A stretch of 43,232 nucleotides of DNA, taken from the NCBI GenBank assembly GCA_030372985.1, contig JAUCQB010000184.1, forward strand, positions 1 through 43,232, written 5' to 3'. Shown piece by piece: positions 17,193 through 26,222 of the stretch. The notes under the pieces were generated by a model. The model saw only the letters and a list, made by a program, of their open reading frames with translations, made no database searches and was not told the origin of the DNA. The translations under genes were made by a program, and so were the position numbers. The stretch is from Phycisphaerae bacterium. GTDB taxonomy: Bacteria > Planctomycetota > Phycisphaerae > UBA1845 > PWPN01. Numbering within the stretch: the stretch's first letter is position 1; each line of letters starts with the position of its first letter.

Positions 17193-18026
17193 ATGAGAAT
17201 CGGCGACGTTCGTTGCCTGCGCGGTCGGTTGAACGGCTTCACCCTCATCGAGATCCTGGTCGTGGTGGCGATCATCGCTCTGCTGATCGCGATTCTGCTG
17301 CCGTCGCTGGCCCGGGCCCGCGAGCTTGCCAAGCGGACGCAGTGCGGGGCCAACACGCACCAGATGGGCATCGCCCTGCATATGTACACGCTTGAGCAGC
17401 GGTACTATCCCGGGCACCATCTCACGTTCGGGCGATGGGACATCCTCTGGCCGGTCCGGCTCAACCGCCTGATGAAGCAGCCCCAGGCGTTCTGGTGCCC
17501 CTCGGCTCCCGCCGACACCCAGTGGAACGGCATCGACCGGATCTACAACACCGTCACCAGCGCTCAGCCCGACGAGCAGGCGACCTTCGCATACGGATAC
17601 AACGACTGGGGCGTCGCCGAAACCATCGGACGAAACCCGCCCGTTTACAACCGCGGGCTGGGCGGGCACATCAATCACCATTACGAGGGCGAGGTGCGGG
17701 CCGAACGTGTCAAGCGTCCGTCCGACATGATCGCGATCGGGGACAGCGACTCGGGAAGCACCAACCCGAAGGCTAGAAACGGCTTCTGGGAAACGGCGAT
17801 CGACCCCATCGACGACAGCGGGCTGGAGTGGCCGGGCGACCGGCACCTCAAGGGGGCCAATATCGTCTTTGCCGACGGTCACGCCGAATGGCTGCTCCAA
17901 TCGAGGCTCGTGGAAGGCAGCGTCGGCATGCGCAAGAAGTGGAATAACGATTACAGAGCGCACTACGACGAATGGGGCGACAAGTCCAAGTATCCCATTG
18001 CCAATGTCCCGCCTGAAGAGCGGTAA
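17193..18026 (+). CDS. Type II secretion/pilin-like protein with prepilin cleavage motif
   Basis: A 277-residue pseudopilin-like protein. The class III signal is [20 protein letters not shown], where prepilin peptidase would cut after Gly and methylate Phe; this helix anchors the protein. The C-terminal part has the [16 protein letters not shown] motif (HxGxxNxxFxDGH) common to the large planctomycete family often called DUF1559-like or H-X9-DG proteins. Start ATG 17193 with AGGAG at 17181-17185; ATG 17142 is possible. Planctomycetes carry many paralogues of unknown function, so a specific role is not claimed. Confidence 0.85.
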   Translation: MRIGDVRCLRGRLNGFTLIEILVVVAIIALLIAILLPSLARARELAKRTQCGANTHQMGIALHMYTLEQRYYPGHHLTFGRWDILWPVRLNRLMKQPQAFWCPSAPADTQWNGIDRIYNTVTSAQPDEQATFAYGYNDWGVAETIGRNPPVYNRGLGGHINHHYEGEVRAERVKRPSDMIAIGDSDSGSTNPKARNGFWETAIDPIDDSGLEWPGDRHLKGANIVFADGHAEWLLQSRLVEGSVGMRKKWNNDYRAHYDEWGDKSKYPIANVPPEER

Positions 18027-18063
18027 GGGGCATGCTCGTGCCATCAATCGAGGAGGCGCCGAC

Positions 18064-18405
18064 TTGAAGAGATTCCTGATCTATGCCGGACTGGGCGTTC
18101 TGATCCTGGGGGTGGGCCTTTACACGTACATGAAGGTCTCGGCGGCCGCATCGGCACAGGCCGACGGCTTTCACTTGAAGTGCACAGCGGCCGAGTGCGG
18201 CTGGTATTTCACCATTCCGCGCGAGCAGGTCCGCACCTATCCTCGCGATCCCGACGGGCAGGGCTTCCGCTGCGAGAAATGCGGCAAGTATTCGGCCCAG
18301 ATTGCCAGCCGGTGCGAGCAGTGCGGCGAGTGGTATGCCGTCACCCAGGGCGGGGGGCGCGAAGGCGGCTGCCCGAAGTGCGCCGGTCAGAAAACCGGAG
18401 AATAA
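18064..18405 (+). CDS. Small membrane-anchored zinc-ribbon protein
   Basis: A 113-residue protein with a TTG start at 18064, well placed after GAGGAGG; no ATG is in frame nearby. It has one N-terminal membrane helix (IYAGLGVLILGVGLYTYM), then a cysteine-rich domain: CTAAECGWYF, FRCEKCGKYSAQ, RCEQCGEWYAV and GCPKCAGQ. Four pairs of cysteines could bind two zinc ions in rubredoxin-like knuckles. It begins 37 bp after the pseudopilin stop, so the two are probably co-transcribed; that makes it a candidate partner of pseudopilin biogenesis, which is inference. No named family is recognised. Confidence 0.7.
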   Translation: MKRFLIYAGLGVLILGVGLYTYMKVSAAASAQADGFHLKCTAAECGWYFTIPREQVRTYPRDPDGQGFRCEKCGKYSAQIASRCEQCGEWYAVTQGGGREGGCPKCAGQKTGE

Positions 18406-18430
18406 GGGGGTGGGCTTGGGGGGAGGAATC

Positions 18431-18485
18431 GGGCGTGCAGAGCACGCCCTACCCGACTCAGCGGGATCGGCGTGCGAAGCACGCC
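18431..18485. repeat. Paired GGCGTGC...GCACGCC hairpins between convergent genes
   Basis: GGGCGTG-CAGAG-CACGCCC (18431-18449) and GGCGTGC-GAA-GCACGCC (18469-18485), each a perfect 7 bp stem. CCCTACCCGAC / CCCTGCCCGAC follows each, so they are two copies of one repeat unit. They lie between the zinc-ribbon gene and iscX and may terminate both. Confidence 0.65.
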
Positions 18486-18511
18486 CTGCCCGACCCATTC
18501 GGCGACGGGTT

Positions 18512-18727
18512 TTATTCCTTGGCGTCGCGGTATTCCTCGAGCCAGGCCATCTGGATTGCTTCGAGGCGGGCTTCGTTCGAAGCCTGGGGATCGTCGGCAA
18601 AGCCTTCAAGCTCGCAGACCCGCTTGTGCAGATCCGTGAATCGGACGGCCAAGGGGTCTTCGTCGGGGAACTTCTCGAAAAGACGAATGCCGATTTCCTC
18701 TGAGTCGGTCCATTTCAAAGCGGCCAT
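18512..18727 (-). CDS. iscX: Fe-S cluster assembly protein IscX
   Basis: A 71-residue acidic protein of the IscX/YfhJ family: [20 protein letters not shown], then [20 protein letters not shown] and [12 protein letters not shown]. The first segment (WTD) and the [15 protein letters not shown] block are hallmarks. IscX binds IscS and iron and modulates sulfur transfer. It closes the isc operon, as in enterobacteria. A 96 bp gap carrying a hairpin repeat separates it from fdx, unlike the tighter spacing of several other isc genes. Start ATG 18727; an in-frame ATG at 18742 is possible. Confidence 0.93.
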   Translation of the reverse strand: MAALKWTDSEEIGIRLFEKFPDEDPLAVRFTDLHKRVCELEGFADDPQASNEARLEAIQMAWLEEYRDAKE

Positions 18728-18777
18728 GTTCCAGCCTTCCATTCAGGAGAGCAGCGCACCAAACCGGCCCCTACCAA

Positions 18778-18801
18778 ACCGGCAAGAGGCCGGTCCCACA
18801 C
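18778..18801. repeat. CCGGCAAGAGGCCGG-type hairpin within the isc operon
   Basis: ACCGGC-AAGAG-GCCGGT plus CCCACAC, the same repeat family as 13236-13261. It lies between fdx and iscX and could reduce readthrough or stabilise the upstream mRNA. Confidence 0.65.
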
Positions 18802-18823
18802 CTGATTCCAGGGTGCGATCGGA

Positions 18824-19252
18824 TCAGTGGCCCTCGCGGACGCGGTTGCGATTCCAGGCCGGGATCTCGACCACGACATCGCTGCTGCCATCGGGCACGC
18901 AGACACAAGCCAGACGCGACTGAGGAGTCAGGCCGTAGGCGTCGTCCAGGCGGTCTTCCTCCTCATCAACAGGGTCACCGCACGATTCAAGCCCCTGGCG
19001 GACGATCACGTGGCAGGTCGCACACGCGCACACCCCGCCGCAGGCGTGATCGATCTCGACGCCGTTGCGGAGAGCAACATCCAGAATGCTCCAAGGCAAA
19101 CCGTCATCCGCGTGGTCGGTCTCGGCCGGGTCGACCTCGACGGTTTTGCCGGATGGCAGGAAGGTGACACGGTACTTCCGCAATGGGCAACGTCTGGCGG
19201 TGCCGGGCAGTTGAGGGTTCCGGGCATCCATGGACGGTTGTTCTCCGTTCAT
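18824..19252 (-). CDS. fdx: ISC-type [2Fe-2S] ferredoxin
   Basis: A 142-residue adrenodoxin-type ferredoxin. The cluster ligands are in [17 protein letters not shown] (C-x5-C-x2-C) and the fourth Cys in [23 protein letters not shown] matches the acidic helix of ISC ferredoxins. It supplies electrons for cluster assembly on IscU. The ATG at 19252 overlaps the hscA stop by 4 bp; a second in-frame ATG at 19231 gives a length nearer the usual ~110. The extra N-terminal ~25 residues are not conserved in known members. Confidence 0.93.
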   Translation of the reverse strand: MNGEQPSMDARNPQLPGTARRCPLRKYRVTFLPSGKTVEVDPAETDHADDGLPWSILDVALRNGVEIDHACGGVCACATCHVIVRQGLESCGDPVDEEEDRLDDAYGLTPQSRLACVCVPDGSSDVVVEIPAWNRNRVREGH

Positions 19253-21225
19253 CGACGAGGAGCGGGAACACCGGACCGATCCGTCTCGCGGAGCGTCTCG
19301 GTGATGGCCAGTTCGGCGAGCCGCACCGTCTTGCGGTCGAACTCAACCAAGGCTTTGTGCAAGGCGTCCGCATCGGTGCCGCCCGCAGCGAGAGCTTTTA
19401 GTTCGGCCATCGCAGTCTCGATGTCCTGCCGCTCGCCGGGTGAAAGCCGGTGGCCGACCTTGGCGAGCATCTGCCCGGTCTTGTGGGTGTCAAACTCGAT
19501 CTGGTTGCGCAAGTCGACCAGCCGATGAGCAGTCATGTCCTCGCGCGCGTGCTCGTAGGACTCCACCTCCATCCGCTTGACCTCATCGGAGGTCAGCCCA
19601 TAGGTCGGCACAATCTGGATGCTCGCCTCCTTGCCGCTTCGTTCCTCGCGGGCCGAGACATTGAGAATGCCGTTTTCGTCGATCAGGAACGTCACCAGGA
19701 TCTTGGGCAGCCCGGCCGGCATCGGCGGAATTCCGCGCAGTTCAAATTCGCCGAGCGAGCGGCAGTCCTTGGCCATTTCCCGCTCGCCCTGCAAGATGTT
19801 GATCTTCACGTTGGTCTGGCCATCGACGAAGGTGCTGAACCGTTCGGTAGCCTGGCACGGAATCCGAGTGTTACGAAGGATCAGCTTGCCCATCGCGCCG
19901 CCCATCGTTTCGATGCCCAGCGACAGCGGGATGACGTCCAGGAGCAGGGTGTCTCGCTGCGAGCCGGCCAGGATCGCCGCCTGCACGGCAGCACCAAGAG
20001 CCACGACTTCGTCAGGGTTCAGAGCGGTGTACGGGCGGCGGCCGAACAACTCCTCGACGCGCCGACGGACCAGCGGAATCCGCGTGCTTCCGCCGACCAT
20101 GATGACCTGGTCCACCTCGGCGGCCTCGACTTTCGCGTCGGCGAGCGCCCGGCGGCAGGATTCGAGCGTCTTGGCGATCCAGGGCTCGATCATGGACTCG
20201 AACTCGTTGCGACTGATGCTTCGCCGGTACTGGCGGCCCTGACCCAAGTCGATTTCGATGGCGGCGGTATCGTCGCAGCTCAACCTCATCTTGACGCCCT
20301 CGGCGAAGCTCCGCAGGGCCTGGCGAGTGGCAGGCGAGTTGATTTCCAGCCCGAACTGTTCGCGCACCTCGCGCTGCACGAGTCCGATGATCTCCCGATC
20401 GAGGTCGTCGCCGCCCAGGCAGGTGTTGCCGTGGGTGCTCTGGACCTCAAAGACACCGTCCATCAACCGCAGGATCGAGATGTCGAACGTTCCTCCGCCG
20501 AGATCATACACGGCGATGAGTGATTCGCCGCCGGTCGCCTTGGCGGTACCGCCTTGAACTTCAACATCCTCGCCGTCGCGGCTGGTCGGGCATTGGCCGG
20601 CCATCGTCAACAACGAGGTGGCAGCAGTGATTCGGTCCATTTGCCCGCGGATGCCCAGGCCATAGGCCAGAGCCGCCGCGGTCGGCTCGTTGACGATCCG
20701 AACGACGTCCAGACCGGCGATCTGGCCGGCGTCGCGCGTGGCCTGGCGCTGCGCGTCGTCAAAGTAGGCCGGCACGGTGATCACTGCCTTGCTGACCGGC
20801 CGGCCCAGGTGGGTCTCGGCCCGGCGTTTCAGGTCGCGAAGAATGAGAGAGCTGATCTCGGGCGGCGTCATCAGACGATTGTTGACGTTCACGGCTGCGA
20901 TATCGCGGTTGGTACGATCGGTCACCCGCTTGACGACCTCGTACGGCAGGTGGCTCAGTTCCCCGCTGGCTGCAAGTTCCTCGTAGCCGCGTCCCATCAG
21001 CCGCTTGATCGAGAACACCGTGCTGGTGGGGTTCTCGACGGCGTGGGCTTTTGCCTCCCAGCCGATGGCGACCTGCCCTTCCGCCGAGAACGCCAAAACC
21101 GACGGGACGCGGCTCTCCCCCATCTCGTCTCGAATCACGCGCGGCCCGGCCGCATCAAAGACCGCCACAAGCGAGTTGGTGGTCCCCAGGTCGATGCCAA
21201 TGATGATATCGCGGTTGCCGTTCAT
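19249..21225 (-). CDS. hscA: Fe-S cluster assembly Hsp70 chaperone HscA
   Basis: A 658-residue Hsp70. The nucleotide-binding domain shows [30 protein letters not shown] and [22 protein letters not shown]. The substrate-binding domain includes [19 protein letters not shown]. Placement between hscB and fdx, and the LPPVK motif in the neighbouring IscU (the HscA recognition site), make it HscA and not DnaK. It is somewhat longer than E. coli HscA (616), with an insertion around residues 213-232 ([20 protein letters not shown]). It helps release clusters from IscU using ATP. Confidence 0.92.
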   Translation of the reverse strand: MNGNRDIIIGIDLGTTNSLVAVFDAAGPRVIRDEMGESRVPSVLAFSAEGQVAIGWEAKAHAVENPTSTVFSIKRLMGRGYEELAASGELSHLPYEVVKRVTDRTNRDIAAVNVNNRLMTPPEISSLILRDLKRRAETHLGRPVSKAVITVPAYFDDAQRQATRDAGQIAGLDVVRIVNEPTAAALAYGLGIRGQMDRITAATSLLTMAGQCPTSRDGEDVEVQGGTAKATGGESLIAVYDLGGGTFDISILRLMDGVFEVQSTHGNTCLGGDDLDREIIGLVQREVREQFGLEINSPATRQALRSFAEGVKMRLSCDDTAAIEIDLGQGRQYRRSISRNEFESMIEPWIAKTLESCRRALADAKVEAAEVDQVIMVGGSTRIPLVRRRVEELFGRRPYTALNPDEVVALGAAVQAAILAGSQRDTLLLDVIPLSLGIETMGGAMGKLILRNTRIPCQATERFSTFVDGQTNVKINILQGEREMAKDCRSLGEFELRGIPPMPAGLPKILVTFLIDENGILNVSAREERSGKEASIQIVPTYGLTSDEVKRMEVESYEHAREDMTAHRLVDLRNQIEFDTHKTGQMLAKVGHRLSPGERQDIETAMAELKALAAGGTDADALHKALVEFDRKTVRLAELAITETLRETDRSGVPAPRR

Positions 21226-21235
21226 CAGTTCTCCG

Positions 21236-21874
21236 TCAGGCCGCATCGCCTCCGGGCAATAGACGGTCCATCAGGTTGTTCCAGTACTTGATCGCATTGA
21301 GCTGCTGACGAAGTGCCCGGCGGGTCTCGGGCTTCTTATCTGCAAGCGCTCGGCTGAGCGAGACGATCGATTCCATACAGACGCTCTGCTTTGTCGCCAC
21401 CTGCTTCTTGAGGTCATCGAGGGCCGCCTGGTCGCCGGCCTGGCGCGCTTCCTCGATCTGTTCGCGGATCGTCATGACCTGTGCGAGCAGGTCCGCCGAC
21501 ACCGCCCGGTCATCAGGCGTGGCCGGCTCGCCGGAGAGGCCCAGCAGGTATTCCGACCGCAGAACGGGATCGCGAAGCGTCTCGTACGCCCGATTCATCT
21601 CGGAACTGATCGCAAGGGCGTCGTGCCGCTTCTCTTGCGAGGCGTGACCTGCGATGTCCGGATGGACAGAACGGGTCAGTGAAAGGTACTTGCGATGCAG
21701 GCTCTGCGCGTCCACATCAAAGGCGACGGTCAGGCCGAACAGCTCAAAGTAGTTGCACTGACCAAGCGGATCGGCGTTGAGCTGCCCGCAACTGGTACAG
21801 CAGATGGGCGACTCCAGCGGCTGGGAGCACGTGGTGCAGCGAATGGGACGACTTGTGGCTGGTTGTGAACTCAC
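21236..21874 (-). CDS. hscB: J-domain co-chaperone HscB with N-terminal zinc finger
   Basis: A 212-residue J-protein. The J domain contains [20 protein letters not shown] and the HPD tripeptide in [11 protein letters not shown]. The C-terminal helical domain ([20 protein letters not shown]) is the IscU-binding part. Unlike E. coli HscB, it has an N-terminal metal-binding finger, [18 protein letters not shown] (C13xxC16, C26xxC29), as described for human HSC20 and some bacteria. It ends 10 bp before the hscA start, so the pair is probably co-translated. It delivers IscU to HscA and stimulates ATP hydrolysis. Confidence 0.92.
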   Translation of the reverse strand: MSSQPATSRPIRCTTCSQPLESPICCTSCGQLNADPLGQCNYFELFGLTVAFDVDAQSLHRKYLSLTRSVHPDIAGHASQEKRHDALAISSEMNRAYETLRDPVLRSEYLLGLSGEPATPDDRAVSADLLAQVMTIREQIEEARQAGDQAALDDLKKQVATKQSVCMESIVSLSRALADKKPETRRALRQQLNAIKYWNNLMDRLLPGGDAA

Positions 21875-21953
21875 GCCGGAAACCCCCTCGGGGAAGGGCC
21901 ATCACGCATGGGCGTTTCGTCCGGCCGCACGCGGCCGCCTGCTTACGGCGACT

Positions 21954-22286
21954 CTAAGCGCAGAAACTGTTGCCGCAGCCACAGGTGCCGGACGCGTTCG
22001 GGTTGTCAAACACGAAACCCCGCCCCATCAGTTCGTCCTTGAAGTCCAGCGTGGTGCCGTCAAGGTAGATCAGGCTCTTGGGGTCGCAGATCACTCGTAT
22101 GTCGTGGGAGACGTATTCCTGATCGTGCTCGCCCTTGTTGTCGACCAGGTCCAGCGCATAGGTGAACCCGCTACATCCGCCGCCCTTGGCGCCGAGACGA
22201 AGATAGATGCTGTCCAGAGACAGGTCCTGCTGTTGCAGGATCGTCTTGACTTCCTGTGCCGCCCGTTCCGTAAGTGCCAATGCCAT
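21954..22286 (-). CDS. iscA: A-type Fe-S carrier IscA
   Basis: A 110-residue HesB/IscA protein. The three conserved cysteines are present: C38 in GAKGGGCSGF, and C102 and C104 in ASGTCGCGNSF. An extra Cys is the penultimate residue. Start ATG 22286. It accepts or delivers iron or clusters after IscU. The 79 bp before hscB contain a GC-rich palindrome but no gene. Confidence 0.95.
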   Translation of the reverse strand: MALALTERAAQEVKTILQQQDLSLDSIYLRLGAKGGGCSGFTYALDLVDNKGEHDQEYVSHDIRVICDPKSLIYLDGTTLDFKDELMGRGFVFDNPNASGTCGCGNSFCA

Positions 22287-22397
22287 GAACGCTACTCCTC
22301 TGCTGCCGAATGTCCCTCTCAAAAGTCGGGAGGACCGAATCTGCTGTTGCGCGGCCGGTTCCGCGAGCCCCGTGGAATTCTATACCCGATTCACCAT

Positions 22398-22817
22398 TCA
22401 ACTGCCCGCCGCCTGCGGTTCGGCCGTCGCGGGAGCACCGGTCTGCTTCCGCTTGAGATCCTGGATCGCGGCCCGAATGGCGTCCTCGGCCAGGACACTG
22501 CAGTGGATCTTGACCGGGGGCAGGGCCAGTTCGCGAACGATATCAGTATTCCGAATCTCCAGGGCCTCGTCTAGTGTCTTCCCCTTGATCCACTCGGTCG
22601 CCAGCGAGCTGCTGGCGATGGCGCTGCCGCAGCCAAAGGTCTTGAACTTGGCGTCCACGATGCAGCCGTCGTCGTCCGTCTGGATCTGCAGTTTCATCAC
22701 GTCGCCGCACTCGGGAGCTCCCACAATGCCTGTCCCGACGCGGGGACTGTTCTTGTCCAGGGAACCGATGTTCCGCGGATTGTTGTAGTGATCGATCACT
22801 TTGTCGCTGTATGCCAT
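22398..22817 (-). CDS. iscU: Fe-S scaffold IscU
   Basis: A 139-residue scaffold. The cysteines fall at the same positions as in E. coli: C37 (APECGDVM), C63 (TFGCGSAIASSS) and C106 (VKIHCSVLAEDA), with Asp39 beside the first. The HscA-binding motif LPPVK is at residues 99-103, which identifies it as ISC-type IscU and not SufU or NifU. A ~14-residue tail rich in Ala and Pro follows. Start ATG 22817; it lies 50 bp after iscS. Confidence 0.97.
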   Translation of the reverse strand: MAYSDKVIDHYNNPRNIGSLDKNSPRVGTGIVGAPECGDVMKLQIQTDDDGCIVDAKFKTFGCGSAIASSSLATEWIKGKTLDEALEIRNTDIVRELALPPVKIHCSVLAEDAIRAAIQDLKRKQTGAPATAEPQAAGS

Positions 22818-22867
22818 TCCACAACTCCCCAGGCGCCACGTCGGCGGGACGCGCCGCCCGGCCCCGT

Positions 22868-24082
22868 TCAAACCTTGCGCCAGTCCACCGCCTTGATATC
22901 GACTCCTTCCCTGGCCATCTCGTACAAGGGGCTCATTTCCCGCAAGCGGCGAACGGTCGAGACGACCTGGTCGATGGTCTGCTCGATCTCGGCGGCGGTG
23001 TTGAACCGGCCAAGGCTGAAGCGGATGGAACTGTGAGCCAGTTCATCTCGCACGTCAAGGGCCCTGAGCACGTAGCTCGGCTCCAACGACGCGCTGGTGC
23101 AGGCCGAGCCGCTGCTCACGGCAATGTTGCTGAAACCCATCATCAGGGCCTCGCCCTCGACGTAGGCAAAACTGACGTTCAGCGTGTTAGGCAGGCAATG
23201 CACGGTGTGCCCATTGCGATGGGTCTCGTCAAGATGCTCGCTCAAGCCGGCCCACAACCGATCGCGCAGCTTCGCCTGCCGGGCTGACTCCGCCTGCATC
23301 TCCTGCCTGGCAATCTCCGCCGCTTTGCCGAAGCCGACGATGCCGGGAACGTTCAACGTCCCGGAACGCATGCCCCGCTCATGCCCCCCACCGTGCAGAA
23401 CGGGCTCGCAACGGACGCGCGGATCCTTGCGGCGGACATACAGGGCCCCGACACCCTTGGGGCCGTAAACCTTGTGGCCCGAACAACTCAACAGGTCGAT
23501 GCCCATGCTCTTCACGTCGATGGGGACCTTGCCGAAGGCCTGCGTCGCGTCGGTGTGGTAAATGATCCCCTTCTCCTTGCAGATGGCCCCGATCTCGGCG
23601 ATTGGCTGGATCGTGCCGATCTCGTTGTTGGCCATCATGATCGACACGAGGATGGTGTCCGGCCGGATCGCCTCACGTAACTGGTTCACGTCGACGCGAC
23701 CGGTCCTATCCACCGGCAGAAAGGTGACCTCGAAGCCCTGGGTTTCGAGATACTTGGCCGGATCGAGTACGGCCTTGTGCTCGGTCACCTGTGTGATGAT
23801 GTGGCGGCCCTTGTCCTTGTACATCTGGGCCACACCCTTGACCGCGATGTTGTTGCTCTCGGTAGCCCCGCTGGTCCAGATGATCTCCTTAGCGCTGGCG
23901 TCGATGAGGGCGGCCAGTTGCTCGCGAGCGAGGTCGACTGCCTTCTCCGCTTCCCAGCCGAACTGGTGCGTGCGGCTGGCCGCGTTGCCGAATTTCTCGC
24001 GGAAATAGGGCAACATGGCTTCAAGTACCCGCGGGTCAACGGGAGTAGTGGCGTTGTTGTCCAGGTAAATCAGGGACTTCAC
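22868..24082 (-). CDS. iscS: Cysteine desulfurase IscS
   Basis: A 404-residue PLP enzyme (class V aminotransferase fold) taking sulfur from cysteine. The PLP lysine is K204 in [12 protein letters not shown]. The persulfide-forming loop is [20 protein letters not shown], with C328, the same number as in E. coli Isc[10 protein letters not shown] and TDATQAFGK are also typical. The start overlaps the iscR stop by 4 bp (ATGA). It supplies sulfur to IscU. Confidence 0.97.
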   Translation of the reverse strand: MKSLIYLDNNATTPVDPRVLEAMLPYFREKFGNAASRTHQFGWEAEKAVDLAREQLAALIDASAKEIIWTSGATESNNIAVKGVAQMYKDKGRHIITQVTEHKAVLDPAKYLETQGFEVTFLPVDRTGRVDVNQLREAIRPDTILVSIMMANNEIGTIQPIAEIGAICKEKGIIYHTDATQAFGKVPIDVKSMGIDLLSCSGHKVYGPKGVGALYVRRKDPRVRCEPVLHGGGHERGMRSGTLNVPGIVGFGKAAEIARQEMQAESARQAKLRDRLWAGLSEHLDETHRNGHTVHCLPNTLNVSFAYVEGEALMMGFSNIAVSSGSACTSASLEPSYVLRALDVRDELAHSSIRFSLGRFNTAAEIEQTIDQVVSTVRRLREMSPLYEMAREGVDIKAVDWRKV

Positions 24083-24564
24083 GATATCACCCCGTGGCTC
24101 TCCTCCAACGGCTGGTGGCCACTACACGACGCCTTTCGTTCGCCGATCATGTCGGCCAAGGTGATGGAGTCGAGGTATCTGATCATCTTATTGTGAACCA
24201 TCTCCAGCGATGCCCGAATGGGACAGCTCGCCATTCGAACACAGCTATCCGCGTCATCGTCTTCCGGGTTCACGGCCTGGTCCGGAACACACTGGGTGAC
24301 ATGGATCGGGCCTTCGACGGCCCTGACCACATCCGTCAACCGGATCTTATCGGGAGGCAGCGTGAGCGTATATCCCCCTCGGGGGCCTCGAACCGATCGA
24401 ACAAGTTCCTGCTGCGTCAACTGCTTGAGCAGATTCATCAGCAGCGGAAGAGGCAGACGATAGACCGCCGCGATCTGCCTGGCACTGCTGCAACCTGTCG
24501 GCTCCGATGCCAGGTGGGTCAACGCGATGAGCGCATAATGCGTCTTGCGAGTCAGGGATAGCAT
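24079..24564 (-). CDS. iscR: Rrf2-family Fe-S sensing regulator IscR
   Basis: A 161-residue Rrf2 repressor. The N-terminal winged helix is [18 protein letters not shown], then [20 protein letters not shown] and [15 protein letters not shown]. Three cysteines could ligate a [2Fe-2S] cluster: TQC, DSC, ASCPIR, spaced C-x15-C-x5-C against C-x5-C-x5-C in E. coli IscR. The fourth-ligand His three residues after the last Cys is replaced by Arg, so the cluster may be bound differently. As the first gene of the isc operon it should autoregulate. Confidence 0.92.
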   Translation of the reverse strand: MLSLTRKTHYALIALTHLASEPTGCSSARQIAAVYRLPLPLLMNLLKQLTQQELVRSVRGPRGGYTLTLPPDKIRLTDVVRAVEGPIHVTQCVPDQAVNPEDDDADSCVRMASCPIRASLEMVHNKMIRYLDSITLADMIGERKASCSGHQPLEESHGVIS

Positions 24565-24603
24565 TACCTAAGCCCCCAAAACAGCTTTCTTTGGTATCAG
24601 CAT

Positions 24604-24632
24604 CTTATAGCACCCAATCGGTCCGATTTCAA
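24604..24632 (-). promoter_or_regulatory. isc operon promoter with palindromic operator in the spacer
   Basis: On the minus strand TTGAAA (24632-24627), a 17 bp spacer and TATAAG (24609-24604), about 40 bp upstream of the iscR ATG. The spacer holds a perfect palindrome AATCGG-T-CCGATT at 24616-24628 that overlaps the -35 by two bases. A repressor bound there would block the polymerase; IscR is the obvious candidate. Confidence 0.7.
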
Positions 24633-25473
24633 GCAAGCATTCGCCCCAAAAGCGGACATTCAGCCTCATCTGCCGCGCCAAGAGAGAAGAAGGCATTTTT
24701 CAGCCCCCGGTCGGCAAAAAAGGCCCTGTACACCACTCAGGTTTTGGCGACAGAACGAACGATATGACCGATCAATGGTGTTCTGGCACCGGCAGACCGC
24801 TACATGTGGGGGATTTCATTCCGGGCCAGGACCGAGAACAGCCTTGAAAAAGAAAATATGAGAATCTGTTTGACGTTTGGTCACAGTTAGGGTAGACTAT
24901 TACCAAACAAAAAGTGAACAGTCCGGATCTCGTTCATCGCCAGGCAGGCGATCGGCCCGAGGCAGGATACTCGATGTGGCCGCTGTGCGAGAACCGGGGT
25001 TATTGATTGGGATGGTTGCCCGCGCCGTAGGGAGGCGGCTGGCATGGCAAGTTCCGTGGTCGGTCAACTGCCGTTGTGTGTGTTCGGGCCTGGAGGAGCG
25101 TTTCGCAGCACTTGGCCGGCTGGCACGGGGGCCGAGAGAACCGGCCCTGCGGCCGGTTGGCTTGGACGAAAACTCTGGGCGATGCCGGAACGTATCTGCC
25201 GTCCTCCTGAGACCCATGAGGAGGCCGCCGCGGCTTTCGTTGGCGACAGAGACTGCGGGGTGATCGCCGTCGAGGGGCGCGAGGGTGTGATCGGCAGGCA
25301 AGGTCGAACACTCGGACGCCGGTTGGCTCTGGCGGGCTTCGATACGGCGATCGAGACTGCCCGTCCGCTTCGGCGAAGCAGGGCCGGGGAGTTGGATGAA
25401 GCATGCAGGCAGGCGGCATGGCCGCTCGTGGTGGTCGGACCGCTGGCATTGGCCGGGGTCACGGAGACTGAAA
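24633..25473. other. Long gene-poor region between iscR and lexA
   Basis: An ~840 bp stretch between divergent genes. A good plus-strand promoter is near 24870-24898, so lexA may have a leader of ~570 nt. One frame from ATG 25044 has a ribosome-like site (AGGGAGG) but runs 248 bp into lexA, is rich in Arg, Gly and Ala, and matches nothing I know. A 30-codon frame starts at GTG 24915. I do not call a gene here. Confidence 0.5.
24870..24908 (+). promoter_or_regulatory. Promoter with flanking inverted repeat, far upstream of lexA
   Basis: TTGACG (24870-24875), 17 bp spacer, TAGACT (24893-24898). A perfect 7 bp inverted repeat GTTTGGT (24875-24881) / ACCAAAC (24902-24908) brackets the spacer and start site, like an operator. 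It could be the LexA or another regulator's site; no known planctomycete LexA box was recognised. Confidence 0.45.
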
Positions 25474-26100
25474 ATGGCACAGCAGAGGTTCGCTCGTCTG
25501 ACGCCCAAGCAGTTGCGGGTCCTCACCCTGATCCGGGACTATCAAAACAAGCATGGTTATTCCCCGACGATGCAGGAACTGGCCGACACGTTGGACATCA
25601 CCAAGGTCACCGTGTTCGAGCACGTCACCGGACTCGAAAAAAAAGGCTTGTTGCGCAGATCGAGACACAGGGCACGCTCTTTGGAGCTTACGGAGCATGG
25701 GCGGGCGGCGTTCCCGGATAATGACCGACACACGCTGCCGCTGGTGGGGCATATCGCGGCCGGCGCGCCCATTGAGGCAGTCGAAAATCGTGAATCGGTC
25801 GACCTGGAAGATCTGTTCACCACCCGAAGCGGTGCGTTTGTGCTGCGCGTACGGGGCGACAGCATGATCGACGAGCACATTCGCGACGGAGACCTGGTGA
25901 TCGTCGAGCAGCGCAACACCGCCCGCAACGGCGAGACGGTGGTGGCGCTGCTGGACGACGGGGAAGCCACGCTCAAGAAGTTCTACAGGGAAAACAACCG
26001 CATCCGGCTGCAGCCGGCCAACCCGGCCTATGAACCGATCTACGTTGACAACGTCCGCATTCAAGGGGTTGTCATCGGCGTGATCCGCACTTATCGTTAG
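25474..26100 (+). CDS. lexA: SOS repressor LexA
   Basis: A 208-residue LexA. The N-terminal winged helix-turn-helix covers residues ~1-70 (LTPKQLRVLTLIRDYQNKHG, YSPTMQELADTL). The autocleavage site is Ala96-Gly97 in GHIAAGAPIEA. The catalytic dyad is Ser130 in VRGDSMIDEHIRDGD and Lys168 in GEATLKKFY. The start ATG 25474 has GGAG upstream. It represses DNA-damage genes until RecA-stimulated self-cleavage. The recognition helix (ITKVTVFEHVTGLEKKGLLR) differs from the E. coli type, so the operator is probably different. Confidence 0.95.
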   Translation: MAQQRFARLTPKQLRVLTLIRDYQNKHGYSPTMQELADTLDITKVTVFEHVTGLEKKGLLRRSRHRARSLELTEHGRAAFPDNDRHTLPLVGHIAAGAPIEAVENRESVDLEDLFTTRSGAFVLRVRGDSMIDEHIRDGDLVIVEQRNTARNGETVVALLDDGEATLKKFYRENNRIRLQPANPAYEPIYVDNVRIQGVVIGVIRTYR

Positions 26101-26222
26101 GCTTCAGTCTGGGGCTGAACGGCGATCACCGGACGTCGCGTGGATGATCCGGTTGGGGCCGCTTGGCCGGACCGGCACTTCGTCGGCGTCGGCAATCTGC
26201 CCCAGCGGGAGCCGCGTCACCG

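Noticed and set aside
25044..25721. Plus-strand frame with a ribosome-like site upstream of lexA
   Set aside because: It overlaps lexA by 248 bp in another frame and has no recognisable features; composition looks like non-coding GC-rich DNA.
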